The notes under the pieces: model-generated
Told to the model about the DNA's origin: nothing
Databases searched by the model: none
The model's input: the letters and a program-made list of their open reading frames with translations, nothing else
Translations under genes and position numbers: made by a program
Part shown: positions 37,303-45,944 of the stretch, piece after piece
How positions within the stretch are numbered: position 1 is the stretch's first letter
Layout: each line of letters begins with the position of its first letter
From: Candidatus Bealeia paramacronuclearis
Lineage (GTDB): Bacteria > Pseudomonadota > Alphaproteobacteria > UBA9655
Length of the DNA: 64,000 nt
Reading direction: 5' to 3'
Assembly (NCBI RefSeq): GCF_035607555.1
Contig: NZ_JAVHWZ010000002.1
Coordinates: 602,635-666,634 of the forward strand

Positions 37303-38130
37303 TTGAAATGCTTGCAGGGATCTTTATTTTTTGTGTTGCATGCCAGCCGGCTCGATCCATTATAACAACAGCATGCCTCCCTTCGGGAATATGATGAGCT
37401 ATCTCTTTTAAATGTTCTTCAAGAACGAATCCGTTGGCACAAGGAGCAATAATAGCAGCACTTTTCTTTTGTGAGGGACATACAGCGCCAAAAATATACC
37501 TGAATAAAAACTGCTGTTGCCTAACAGCTCGAGGACGAGTTCCCTTTATAGCCCAAATCCGTGTCAAAGAACCTTGTTGACCTATGCGACTTTCATCTTG
37601 AAACCATAAGTCTACTTTATCTAAAGAAACATCTTCTGGAAGAATATCTGTTATTGTTTTCAGAAGTTTTTTTTAAAGTCTTCTTGTGCTTGTGGATCTC
37701 TTTTTGGGTGTTGAGAACGAGAGGTAATCCATGAGAATACAAGCCGATGCAAGAGATGATACATGCCAGATGTGCTATAGATGACATTATATTTTTGGGC
37801 AACCATATCAACAATATTTTGACATTTAATCCGACCTCCTGAGCAATTGCTATGAAGGGATAGAATATCCTCCCGTAGAGTTTCTAGGTTTGCTATACGA
37901 GCTTTTTTTCCTCGTCCCTTACGAATACTTAAGAGAGACTCTAACCCGCCAGATTCGTAGGATCGTCTCCAGATAAGAATTATTTTATGGTTTTTTTCAA
38001 TGAAAGCGCAAACCACCTCTTCACTCATTCCTGATTGAATTTTCCAAAGCGCTAACAAACGAATGCCGTACTTTTGTTATCCGTGTTGTTTGTATACTTC
38101 TTCAAAGTTGTCTGGCCAGTTAACTTGCAT
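37303..38130 (-). pseudogene. IS630-type transposase, decayed
   Basis: Pieces of one transposase can be joined: a start MQVNWPDNFEEVYKQHG followed by an in-frame TAA (38077-38079); the HTH part up to QAQEDFKKNF (to 37660); and, after a -1 shift at A-AAA-AAC, the DDE part with WFQDESRIGQQGS and VVIMDRAGWHA. The sequence breaks off after SISILHL, before the last catalytic acid, at the junction with the plus-strand relic. The -1 shift could be programmed in the ancestor, but the stop and the truncation make this copy dead. The 5' flank (CTTCCCTAAAATATGATAG, read on the minus strand) resembles the end of the IS630 at 44770. Confidence 0.8.
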
Positions 38131-38343
38131 CCCTTACTCCTATCATATTTTAGGGAAGGTCAGCATATTTTTGTAAAATTTGTTACTTATTTATAATAAA
38201 TGGTATAAGTTGCATTTCGATTTTGAATTCAGCCCACTTGTCCTTCATTGAAAATTATGTTTTATTTTTGAATCAAAGGTGTCGCTAGGATGGCGCGATA
38301 CTCTGAACTCAGCCCAGCCATCATAAGAAAGAGAATTAAGACT

Positions 38344-39273
38344 ATGAAACTTCATTTATTAGCTTCAACAGCTCTCATTGCGGGTTTTGTTTTGGGTGCG
38401 CCTTTAAATGCCGCTGATCCAGCTTCCGATACAATCGTTGCCAAAGTTGATGGTAAAGATATTACTTATTCCCAAGTCATGGCTGAAAAAGACAAGCTTC
38501 CTAAAAAAGCTCAAGAGCTCCCTGCGGAAACACTTTTCCCCGTGCTGCAAAATCAAGTGGTTGATGTCAAGTTGATTGAAAAAGCAGCAGCAGGATCTGG
38601 CCTTGCTAATGATCCAAAAGTCAAAGAGGCTGTTCAAAAAATGACGCAACAGCTCATTGATCAGGCTTATTTGGCCAAGCAAATTGAAGGTGCCGTGACA
38701 GACGCAGCCATTAAAGCGAAATATGACGAAATCGTCAAAAATTTCCCTAAAGAAAAAGAAATCAAAGTGCGCCACATTTTGGTTAAAGATGAAGCTACAG
38801 CTAAACAAATCGTCAAAGCCCTTAAAGGTGGATCTGACTTTGCGAAACTCGCCAAAGAAAAATCTACAGATGGTACAGCCAAAGACGGCGGTGAATTGGG
38901 TTACATCACAAAAGACGCTGTTGTGAAAGAATTCAGTGATGTGGCTTTTGCTCTTGAAGTTGGTGCTTACAATGAAACACCTGTAAAAACTGACTTTGGA
39001 TGGCATGTTATTAAAGTTGAAGACAAGCGTGACGCTAAAGCCCCTACATTTGAAGAAGCCAAAGAAGAGCTCAAAGCGCTTATGGCGGAAGAAGCGATTT
39101 TGAAGCTTTTGAAAGATTTGCGTGCTACGGCTAAAATTGAACTTTTTGATAAAGACGGCAAGCCTTTACCAACGGCTCCTGCACCTGCAGCACCTGCTGC
39201 GGTTCCTGCGCCTGCGGTTCCTGCATCTGCAGCTCCGGCAGCTCCAACTCCAGCTGAAGCGCCAAAAAAATAA
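38344..39273 (+). CDS. Exported parvulin-type peptidyl-prolyl isomerase
   Basis: The 309-residue product has a signal peptide (MKLHLLASTALIAGFVLGAPLNA), a helical SurA/PrsA-like N-terminal part, a PpiC rotamase domain at about residues 145-235 (VRHILVKDEATAKQIV, then KDGGELGYI and FGWHVIKVEDKR) and an Ala/Pro-rich tail. It should help fold outer-membrane or periplasmic proteins. ATG at 38344 is chosen because it starts the signal peptide; an in-frame upstream ATG at 38290 would add 18 residues. A strong terminator follows. Confidence 0.88.
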   Translation: MKLHLLASTALIAGFVLGAPLNAADPASDTIVAKVDGKDITYSQVMAEKDKLPKKAQELPAETLFPVLQNQVVDVKLIEKAAAGSGLANDPKVKEAVQKMTQQLIDQAYLAKQIEGAVTDAAIKAKYDEIVKNFPKEKEIKVRHILVKDEATAKQIVKALKGGSDFAKLAKEKSTDGTAKDGGELGYITKDAVVKEFSDVAFALEVGAYNETPVKTDFGWHVIKVEDKRDAKAPTFEEAKEELKALMAEEAILKLLKDLRATAKIELFDKDGKPLPTAPAPAAPAAVPAPAVPASAAPAAPTPAEAPKK

Positions 39274-39294
39274 TAAGTCACTCAGTTTAATAAA

Positions 39295-39333
39295 AAAAGC
39301 CTCGGGGAATCTTTCCTTGGGGCTTTTGCTTTT
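39295..39333 (+). terminator. Rho-independent terminator after the isomerase gene
   Basis: AAAAGCC pairs with GGCTTTT, extended inward by TCGGGGAA/TTCCTTGG with wobble pairs, around a three-base loop, followed by GCTTTT. Confidence 0.8.
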
Positions 39334-39469
39334 AAAATGAATTTAATCTGTCTCAGTGTAGATAGAAGTGAGTGTTAGGGGAAAGGTGATACCAGCCTAT
39401 CTCACTTTTATTTGAACTCAGACAGAAACCTTTTGATAAATGAGGGCGCATGCTATAAGCAAAGTCATC

Positions 39470-40312
39470 ATGAGACTTGATCATTTTTATTCCGTTTTGA
39501 AATTCGTTTTTTTCCTGAGTGCTGGACTTCAGGGAAATGCAATTGCAAATCCAGTGTCTCTTGAGACATTTCGAGGAGAGCACATTGTCTCCATCGATTT
39601 TAATGCTCAAAAAGCCTGGGCCAAACGACCTGATCCCTCAAAATCAGGTCTGAAAGGGTGCCTAAAAAAAGCCCTGGTGGATTTGATACCCATTCCTTTT
39701 TTTCGTCCGACTTTTTCGTGTTCGCCTGCTCAAACTTTAAAAGCAGAAGTTGATCGAATTCATCACCTTCATGCGCAGGATGTTTTTGTTCCCAATATTT
39801 TAGAGAAAACGTCCCAGTGGATTGTCTTAAGTGATTTGGGACCAACGCTTGACTCTTTAATGGCACTCGCGTCTTTGGAAGATAAAAAGAAGTTGGGAAT
39901 TCAAGCCGCTGGTGCGCTTGCCGCACTCCATCAAAAAGGGCAATGGCATGGACGTGGTGAAATTCGTGATATGACACTTACCACTTCGCGCGAAATTGGA
40001 TTTATTGATTTTGAAGAAAATCCAAATGGACCATTGTCTGTGAAGCAAGCCCGAGATTTTTTATTATTTCTTTTTTCGCTCAGTGAGTTTTTTGAGGACC
40101 CTCAGGACATGGTTGCCATCGTTCAAAATTATAAAAACCAGGGACCGCGTTGGTCATATCGCATTGCGCGGGTAATCTTTCAAATTGTCTCCCCTTTTGT
40201 TAAAGTCTTAAAAATTGTACCCTTGGGTCGAGATGGCGTAAGACTACTTAAAGCCATAACCCTTATTGAAAGCACGTTAAAGGTGATCGAATGTCCCAAA
40301 AACCCATCATAG
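39470..40312 (+). CDS. Kinase-fold protein (LPS-kinase/RIO-like) with a possible signal peptide
   Basis: The 280-residue product shows kinase-fold signs: an E-rich helix (LKAEVDRIHHLHAQDV), a hinge-like IVLSDLGPTLDSL, a catalytic-loop-like LHQKGQWHGRGEIRDMTL and the metal motif IGFIDFEENPN (DFE for DFG). The glycine loop is not evident, so activity is uncertain. From ATG 39470 the N-terminus is hydrophobic and ends in AIANP (VLKFVFFLSAGLQGNAIA), which looks like a signal peptide and would be unusual for a kinase. ATG at 39440 is an alternative. Its 3' end overlaps the next gene by 22 bp. Confidence 0.6.
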   Translation: MRLDHFYSVLKFVFFLSAGLQGNAIANPVSLETFRGEHIVSIDFNAQKAWAKRPDPSKSGLKGCLKKALVDLIPIPFFRPTFSCSPAQTLKAEVDRIHHLHAQDVFVPNILEKTSQWIVLSDLGPTLDSLMALASLEDKKKLGIQAAGALAALHQKGQWHGRGEIRDMTLTTSREIGFIDFEENPNGPLSVKQARDFLLFLFSLSEFFEDPQDMVAIVQNYKNQGPRWSYRIARVIFQIVSPFVKVLKIVPLGRDGVRLLKAITLIESTLKVIECPKNPS

Positions 40313-41007
40313 GAATTACCGTTGATTCTCAAGGACCCGGGAGTTACTCAAAATTTCCCTGGTATGCTCTTAGGGAAAATTATGTGAGTTCCGTTCAGCA
40401 GTTGGGCGCAATTCCACTTCTTCTTCCTCATGAACCTGATCATGTGACTGATTATTTGAATCTTGTACAAGGTCTTATTATCACCGGTGGAAACTTTGAT
40501 GTGGACCCCTCATATTATGGGGAAGAGACGAAATCGGAGACCGTTCAGCCCAATCCAAAACGCACAGCTTTTGAATTTTCACTTGGGAAAATAGCCTTAG
40601 AGAAAAACATCCCCATTTTAGGAATTTGCGGGGGGATGCAACTTTTAAATGTGGTTTTAGGGGGAACCCTCATTCAACATATTCCAGATGCTATATCTAC
40701 TGAGATTCCTCACGAACAACCCAATCCTCGCAATGAAGTCAGCCATACGGTGACAGTTTTGGAAGACTCAATCCTTCATAAAATCACCAAGGCTTCCGAA
40801 ATTTACGTTAATAGCGCCCACCATCAAGCCATTAAAAATCCAGGTCGAGGAATTGTTTTTAATGCTCATGCACCTGACGGCGTTGTCGAGGGATTTGAAG
40901 TGCCTGAAACCCGTTTTTGTTTAGGTCTGCAATGGCATCCCGAGTTTTTCATCACCCCGCAAGACAGAGCCATTTTTGAAGCTTTCCTTGCTGCAGCGCA
41001 AAGTTAA
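40291..41007 (+). CDS. Class I glutamine amidotransferase-like hydrolase (peptidase C26, PuuD-like)
   Basis: The 238-residue product has the C26 triad: nucleophile Cys in GICGGMQLLN, and His/Glu in LGLQWHPEF. The N-terminal PIIGITVDS and GLIITGGNFDVDP segments also fit. Relatives hydrolyse gamma-glutamyl compounds, for example gamma-glutamyl-GABA in putrescine breakdown; no other putrescine gene is present, so the substrate is open. It overlaps the kinase-like gene by 22 bp and is followed after 3 bp by rluB. Confidence 0.88.
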   Translation: MSQKPIIGITVDSQGPGSYSKFPWYALRENYVSSVQQLGAIPLLLPHEPDHVTDYLNLVQGLIITGGNFDVDPSYYGEETKSETVQPNPKRTAFEFSLGKIALEKNIPILGICGGMQLLNVVLGGTLIQHIPDAISTEIPHEQPNPRNEVSHTVTVLEDSILHKITKASEIYVNSAHHQAIKNPGRGIVFNAHAPDGVVEGFEVPETRFCLGLQWHPEFFITPQDRAIFEAFLAAAQS

Positions 41008-41010
41008 ATT

Positions 41011-41742
41011 ATGACCAAAGAACGCATCGCTAAAGCCATCGCTCACGCAGGGCTGTGTTCGCGACGAGACGCCGAAAAACTCATCCTGGAAGGTCAGGTC
41101 ATTTTAAATGGTGCGCTTGTCACAACACCTGCAACTTTGGTTTCGGCCGAGGATAAAATTGTGGTCAAAGGCATGCCTTTGGCCAAGCCAGAGGCTCTTC
41201 GTGTGTGGCGTTATTATAAACCCGTGGGACTTGTGGTCAGTCATCGAGATGAAAAAAATCGTCCTACCATTTTTGATGCCCTTCCCTCAGATCTTCCCCG
41301 CGTGATTTCTGTGGGCCGTCTTGATCTCAGTTCTGAAGGACTCATTCTCCTCACGACAAGTGGTGCTCTTTCTCGCAAGCTCGAACTGCCTTCAACGGGG
41401 TGGAAACGCCGCTATCGCGTGCGTATTTATGGAACGCCTACGCCGGATCAGCTCTCAAGTTTGAAATCTGGAATTACTGTTGAGGGCATTCACTATGGCC
41501 CTATTGAAGCCCAACTCGACCGTCAACAAGGCCACAATGCCTGGATTACAATGACCTTAACAGAGGGAAAAAATCGTGAGATCCGAAAAATTATGCAGCA
41601 TTTTGGATGGAGCGTGAGTCGTCTAATTCGCCTCAGTTACGGCCCCTTTTTATTGGGCAACTTAACGCCAGGGGAAATTTCTGAAGTTTCTAAAAAAATG
41701 CTGCGAGAATCTTTGGGCAAAATGCTTGAGGGTGTTCAATGA
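41011..41742 (+). CDS. rluB: rRNA pseudouridine synthase, RsuA/RluB family
   Basis: The 243-residue product has an N-terminal S4 RNA-binding domain (ERIAKAIAHAGLCSRRDAEK) and the catalytic domain with SVGRLDLSSEGLILLTT, whose Asp is the catalytic residue, and GKNREIRKIMQHFGW. It probably modifies 23S rRNA (the RluB site) but RluE/RluF/RsuA specificity cannot be excluded by eye. The stop overlaps the rsmD start by 4 bp (ATGA), a conserved alphaproteobacterial pairing. Confidence 0.88.
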   Translation: MTKERIAKAIAHAGLCSRRDAEKLILEGQVILNGALVTTPATLVSAEDKIVVKGMPLAKPEALRVWRYYKPVGLVVSHRDEKNRPTIFDALPSDLPRVISVGRLDLSSEGLILLTTSGALSRKLELPSTGWKRRYRVRIYGTPTPDQLSSLKSGITVEGIHYGPIEAQLDRQQGHNAWITMTLTEGKNREIRKIMQHFGWSVSRLIRLSYGPFLLGNLTPGEISEVSKKMLRESLGKMLEGVQ

Positions 41743-42293
41743 GAGTTGTAGGGGGTACACTTCGGGGCAAAAAATTAATCGCCCCTGAGTCGCTCCAAGC
41801 TCGTCCCACCTCAGATCGTTTGAGGGAAACTCTCTTTAATATTTTAGCGCATAATCCTGAAATGGGACGACTGCCAGGACCTAATACGCGGGTTTTAGAT
41901 GCTTTTGCAGGCACAGGAGCTCTCGGACTTGAGGCGCTCTCAAGAGGGGCCCTTGAGGTCACATTTGTGGATTACAATTCAGATTTGGTGCGCAACAATG
42001 TTCTCCAATGTCATATGGACAAGAAAGCAACGATTATCTCAGGTGATTTCCTTAAAACGCCCCTCAAAGGCTCATTTGATCTTATATTTCTGGATCCACC
42101 TTATGGACAAGGGCTCATTGAAAGTGCCCTTTCCCATTTGATTTCTGCGCATGTGGTGACGGAAAAAACAATCCTTGTTCTTGAATTTCAAAAAGATGAG
42201 AAAATTGAAATTCCAGATCTATTTGAAATTATTGCAGAAAGAAATGTGAGCATTTCAAATGTTTTATTTTTAAAAATGTCCGAGTTCAGATAG
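41739..42293 (+). CDS. rsmD: 16S rRNA (guanine966-N2)-methyltransferase
   Basis: The 184-residue product has the RsmD signature: MRVVGGTLRGKKL at the start, RPTSDRLRETLFNIL, the SAM motif VLDAFAGTGALGLEALSRGA and the catalytic LIFLDPPYGQG. It methylates 16S rRNA during 30S assembly. It overlaps rluB by 4 bp and is probably translationally coupled. Confidence 0.93.
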   Translation: MRVVGGTLRGKKLIAPESLQARPTSDRLRETLFNILAHNPEMGRLPGPNTRVLDAFAGTGALGLEALSRGALEVTFVDYNSDLVRNNVLQCHMDKKATIISGDFLKTPLKGSFDLIFLDPPYGQGLIESALSHLISAHVVTEKTILVLEFQKDEKIEIPDLFEIIAERNVSISNVLFLKMSEFR

Positions 42294-42315
42294 AAGTGAG
42301 ACAAAATTGGGAGGG

Positions 42316-42370
42316 ATGGAGATGAGCTGAGCGCGCCCCCAAATTGCGCTGTAGCGAGGCTCATCTCCAT
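42316..42370. repeat. Strong palindromic hairpin downstream of rsmD
   Basis: ATGGAGATGAGC and GCTCATCTCCAT form a perfect 12-bp stem, with an inner AGCGC/GCGCT pair. There is no T tract next to it, so it is not a classical terminator; it may be a palindromic repeat or a structured RNA. Confidence 0.6.
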
Positions 42371-42529
42371 TGCCATACCCAAACCAGGCCTCAAGAATAG
42401 GAAATGTAAAAAACCTATTGATGGAGGACTGGATGAGGATCCACGGATTACTGAAAATACACCTAGTCGCCCCTGAAATATTTCCTAACACGTTGAATCA
42501 AATTGATTTTATGCTGAAAATTTGATAGT

Positions 42530-43730
42530 AAAGGCCATTGCATAATTAATAAAAATTCCAACTGAGGTCCTGAAAAGCTAATTTTTGAGTTTTTTAAATT
42601 GAGGGGGATGATATTTTTCTTCGTCTCTTTGTTCTTTTTTTGCTCAAATACTCACTTAACTCGCCTGATTTATCCATAAGCAACCTTATTTGTGGCCTTT
42701 AAGAGGTTAAAGGCTATGGCTTTTAGGGCCATTTGTCCTTGAACTTTGGGTGTTGTAAAATAGGATGCTCTCGTGAATTTGAATTTTCGTTTTAAGGTTC
42801 CAAATCCTTGTTCCACCCTATATCGAATCTTCGAAATCATCCGGTTAAATACTTTTTGCCAATGGGTTAAGGGCTTATTTCTTTTCGCTTTCTCCATCAA
42901 CCCGTTCTTAATCCCCTTAGACCTCAGCAAGTCTTTGTTTCCTTGGGAAGCATACCCTTTGTCTCCATAAAGCCTCTTATCTCGACGCTTCTTCACAACC
43001 TCTTCCAACTCTCTCACTTCAGAGACATGCGCAGGCGTCACGTGAACCTGATCAATATATCCGTCCTCCTGGTCAATGACCATAAAGCCTTTGTACCCAA
43101 AATAGCTCCGTTTCCCCTTCTTAAGCCATGTGGCATCTGGATCTTTGGAAAGGGTTACCTGCTCTTCAACAGCATATTCCTTGTCTTCTTCACGATCAAC
43201 AGCCATCCCCTCCATTTCTTTCCGAGGACGTGCCGCTGATTCGATAAGCGTCGCATCTATAATCGCTCCTTGGGATTCTTTCACTTTTAATCCCTTTTGT
43301 TCTAGTTGATAATTGATCATTGCAAGGAGGTATTCCCAAAGGTTTTGACTGATCAACAAGTTGCGAAATCGACAGAGCGTCGTATGATCAGGCACCTTTT
43401 CCAACCCCGTGATGACCATAAAGTCCAACCGAACCCTCAAGGCTTCTTCCAACCCCTCATCGCTTAAGCTATGCCAAGCCTGCAAAATCAACGCCTTCAG
43501 TAAATTGACTGGTACGTACCCATTGGGGCCATAGCCAGATCTTCCTAGTTTCCCCATATTTTGCTTTACACTCTCCCAGTCGATAAGGCTAAAAGCTTGG
43601 ATAAGTTGACTGTTCTTTAAACGCTCTCTGGCTTCACGATTTAAAAAGGACATTTTCGATCACTCCTGCTTTTCGGACTTTCCTCAGTATATCCTTTCTC
43701 TCCTCATCCCTCAATTATGCAATGGTCTTT
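42530..43730 (-). mobile_element. IS5-type insertion sequence, apparently complete
   Basis: Tips AAAGGCCATTGCATAATTAA (left) and, reverse-complemented, AAAGACCATTGCATAATTGA (right) are inverted repeats with two mismatches. A 3-bp direct repeat AGT (42527-42529 and 43731-43733) flanks it. The element is about 1.2 kb and carries one intact transposase gene. The size and single DDE frame fit the IS5 family. Confidence 0.8.
42670..43653 (-). CDS. IS5-family transposase
   Basis: The 327-residue DDE transposase has the N-terminal DUF772-type helical region (VPVNLLKALILQAWHSLSDE, then VPDHTTLCRFRNLL), the first catalytic Asp in GAIIDATLIESAARP, the second in RLYGDKGYAS and the C-terminal YRVEQGFGTLKRKFKF with the conserved Glu. 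The frame is uninterrupted and fills the space between the inverted repeats. It is likely functional. Confidence 0.9.
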   Translation of the reverse strand: MSFLNREARERLKNSQLIQAFSLIDWESVKQNMGKLGRSGYGPNGYVPVNLLKALILQAWHSLSDEGLEEALRVRLDFMVITGLEKVPDHTTLCRFRNLLISQNLWEYLLAMINYQLEQKGLKVKESQGAIIDATLIESAARPRKEMEGMAVDREEDKEYAVEEQVTLSKDPDATWLKKGKRSYFGYKGFMVIDQEDGYIDQVHVTPAHVSEVRELEEVVKKRRDKRLYGDKGYASQGNKDLLRSKGIKNGLMEKAKRNKPLTHWQKVFNRMISKIRYRVEQGFGTLKRKFKFTRASYFTTPKVQGQMALKAIAFNLLKATNKVAYG

Positions 43731-43819
43731 AGTATAATTGCAAGAAATGAGGATCAACGGATCGAAAGCTTGCAATATGAAACCGTCAAAAACAGATACA
43801 TCTTAAACTGAACTTGTAC

Positions 43820-44770
43820 GAGTTCATATATAGTACTTCTCCATTATATTGATAGAGATTGGCTGAGGAGTTTATCAAGGAGTTGATGAAGGTTTTCTGG
43901 GTTTTGCTGGACGAGGGGGCGGAGGATGGATTTGATTTTGTGCCACCAATGTTCGATAGGATTGAGGTCAGGAGAGTCAGTTGGGAGAAAGAGGAGATGG
44001 CAGCCAAATTTCTCAATCAAATCTTTCGTTTTTGGCGATTTGTGAAAGGCGGCATTGTCCATAATCAGGGTGGTATTTTTTGATAAACCCGGCAATAAAA
44101 CCTACTCAAGCCAAGCATTAAAAAGATCTGCATGACATCCACCTTGAAAGGTGAAAGGCGCCACGAACGCACCCTTCATGAGACCGCCAATGATACTGAC
44201 ACGCTCTCTTTTTTGGCCCGGGATCTCCGCGTAAACCTTTTGCCCGCGCGGCGCCCAGGCATGCTCTCGATAAAGGCGATTATCAATCCCAGCTTCATCA
44301 ATCCACACGATTGTTTCAGGATCTATTTTCTCAAGCTGTTTTATAAATTCGGCCCGCTTGTCTTCGTTACGTTCTTTGTAAAGCGTCGTCTTTTTTTCGT
44401 GTAATGTTTAAACGTTTAAGCCATTTACTCACGTTTTGGAATCTCAACCCCAAAGCTTCGGCGATTTGTTTGAGCGTATGATCCGGATTTTGAGCGACGT
44501 AGTCTCTGAGTTTTTGCTCATCGACTTTACGCGGATAAGAAGTGCGTTTTTTCGGTTTAATATCCCCTTGTTTATGAAGACATATCCATCGATAGATCGT
44601 GGCTTCTCCAACGTTAAAAACCTTTGCAGCCTCCCGCTTACGGCCGCCGCTCGTAATGGAGGAGATGACCTTTTTTCGCAGCTCTTCCGAATATGCTTTT
44701 GCCATACGCTCCTTATACCTAAACTTTTCCTAAAAATCTATCTATTTATAGGGGAAGGACTATAAAACTC
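43820..44770 (-). mobile_element. IS630-type insertion sequence, inactivated
   Basis: Left tip GAGTTCATATATAGTACTTC and right tip (reverse complement) GAGTTTTATAGTCCTTCCCC are imperfect inverted repeats that continue inward to GATAGA on both sides. A TA lies one base outside the left tip; the expected right TA is lost. The transposase inside is broken. Confidence 0.7.
43844..44705 (-). pseudogene. IS630-type transposase with a frameshift and an amber codon
   Basis: The HTH domain (MAKAYSEELRKKVISSITSG to NITRKK, starting at 44705) is followed at an A7 run (about 44390-44396) by a shift of frame into TTLYKERNEDKRAEF. The DDE part shows WIDEAGIDNRLYREHAWAPRG, then an in-frame TAG in NAWLE-stop-VLLPGLSKN (near 44102), then LIMDNAAFHKSP and LPTDSPDLNPIEHWW. 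Removing one A from the run and restoring a sense codon would yield a complete transposase, so decay is recent. A programmed shift at the A run is possible, but the amber codon is a separate defect. Confidence 0.8.
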
Positions 44771-44912
44771 TGACATTTTAAAGTCATCCTGTATTATAAT
44801 AAAATTATCTCGCCTTTGCTATATACCGCTCGGCAATGAAGAAGCCTTGTTAATCAGAGGAATGAACGAAACAACCGTTGTAATTCAATAAAATTTTATG
44901 TATAAATGGGGC

Positions 44913-45710
44913 ATGAGAATTGAACTGACAAATAAAGAAAAACAAGATCTAGAATTTCAGCACAGTAAAGAAAGAGATCGTCGCGTGGCTGATCGCATCA
45001 AAGCCGTTTTGTTAAATGCGGAAGGATGGACTCAAAAGCAAATCGCTCAGGCTTTGCGTATTCGCTATGAAACTGTTCAAAATCACCTCAACGATTACAA
45101 GAATAGCAAAAGCTTAATCCTGAAAATGGTGGCTCTGAAAGCCATCTTACCCCGCATCAAACTTTGCAGCTGATCAGCCATCTTGAGGGCAACGAATGAA
45201 CAAATAGCTCATTCGCAACAATTTTTCTTTCAAAAAACTAAGGGCACACCTTCGAAAGCTGATCCAGTAAAACAAGCTGAGTTTATCCAAATCTCTTGGG
45301 TTCCATTAATTTGGAAACGATGGATGTGACTATTGCAGCCCCTAAAACCATTGATAGCAAGGCCATGGAAAAGCATTTTGCCGCCTTGCGAAAGAAATAT
45401 CCCAAGGCCCCAAAAATTCACCAGATTTTAGATAGGGGCCCTTATAACATCAGCAAAGACACAAAGCGCCGCTGAAAAATATGGGATCGTTCTTCATTAT
45501 TTGCCGCCATACAGTCCAAACTTGAATCCAATTGAGCGATTATGGAAAGTGATGAACGAGTACGTACGCAACAATCGTGTCTTTCAAAGTGCTGCTGAAT
45601 TTAGGGATGCCATTGACGCATTCTTTGCTACGTGGCCTCAAATCGCCAGCTCTATGGTTGACCGCATTAATGATAACTTTCAGATCCTTAATAAGGCATC
45701 TTCAAGTTAA
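44913..45710 (+). pseudogene. IS630-type transposase relic
   Basis: A transposase N-terminus (MRIELTNKEKQDLEFQHSKE to NHLNDYKNSKSL) is followed by frame changes (LNPENGGSESHLTPHQ), an in-frame TGA, a deletion in the middle, and later DDE pieces (ETMDVTIAAPKTIDSKAMEK, then LHYLPPYSPNLNPIERLWKV). The final part, 45501-45710, is an open frame. At least three lesions are visible, so it is an old copy. It is related in its N-terminus to the fragment at 37150. Confidence 0.8.
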
Positions 45711-45728
45711 AGGAGTATATCTCAAAAA

Positions 45729-45851
45729 AAAAATGACTTTACCACCGCTGTAAAATACTTTTTTGACAAAACTGTTCATGAAATTAAAGACGTGATTCAA
45801 AGCCGTGTCACAGACAGCTTCGAACGACTTAACACCCAATTTTCATTTTGA
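45729..45851 (+). pseudogene. C-terminal fragment of another IS630-type transposase
   Basis: About 40 codons (NDFTTAVKYFFDKTVHEIKD and on to TDSFERLNTQFSF, then stop) align in pattern with the C-terminus of the preceding relic (EFRDAIDAFFATWPQIASS, INDNFQILN). It is a leftover of a separate copy adjoining or hit by the element before it. Confidence 0.6.
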
Positions 45852-45944
45852 TTGGATGTAAAATTAAAAAAGACTCGCCTTATTTGTTTCCTCGAAATAT
45901 AATTTTTTCAAAGGATAATAAACAGGGAAGGTTAAAATTTAGGG

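Noticed and set aside
43820..44770. Reading the IS630 transposase as a functional programmed-frameshift product
   Set aside because: Even with a frameshift at the A7 run, an in-frame TAG remains in the DDE part, so this copy is treated as inactive.
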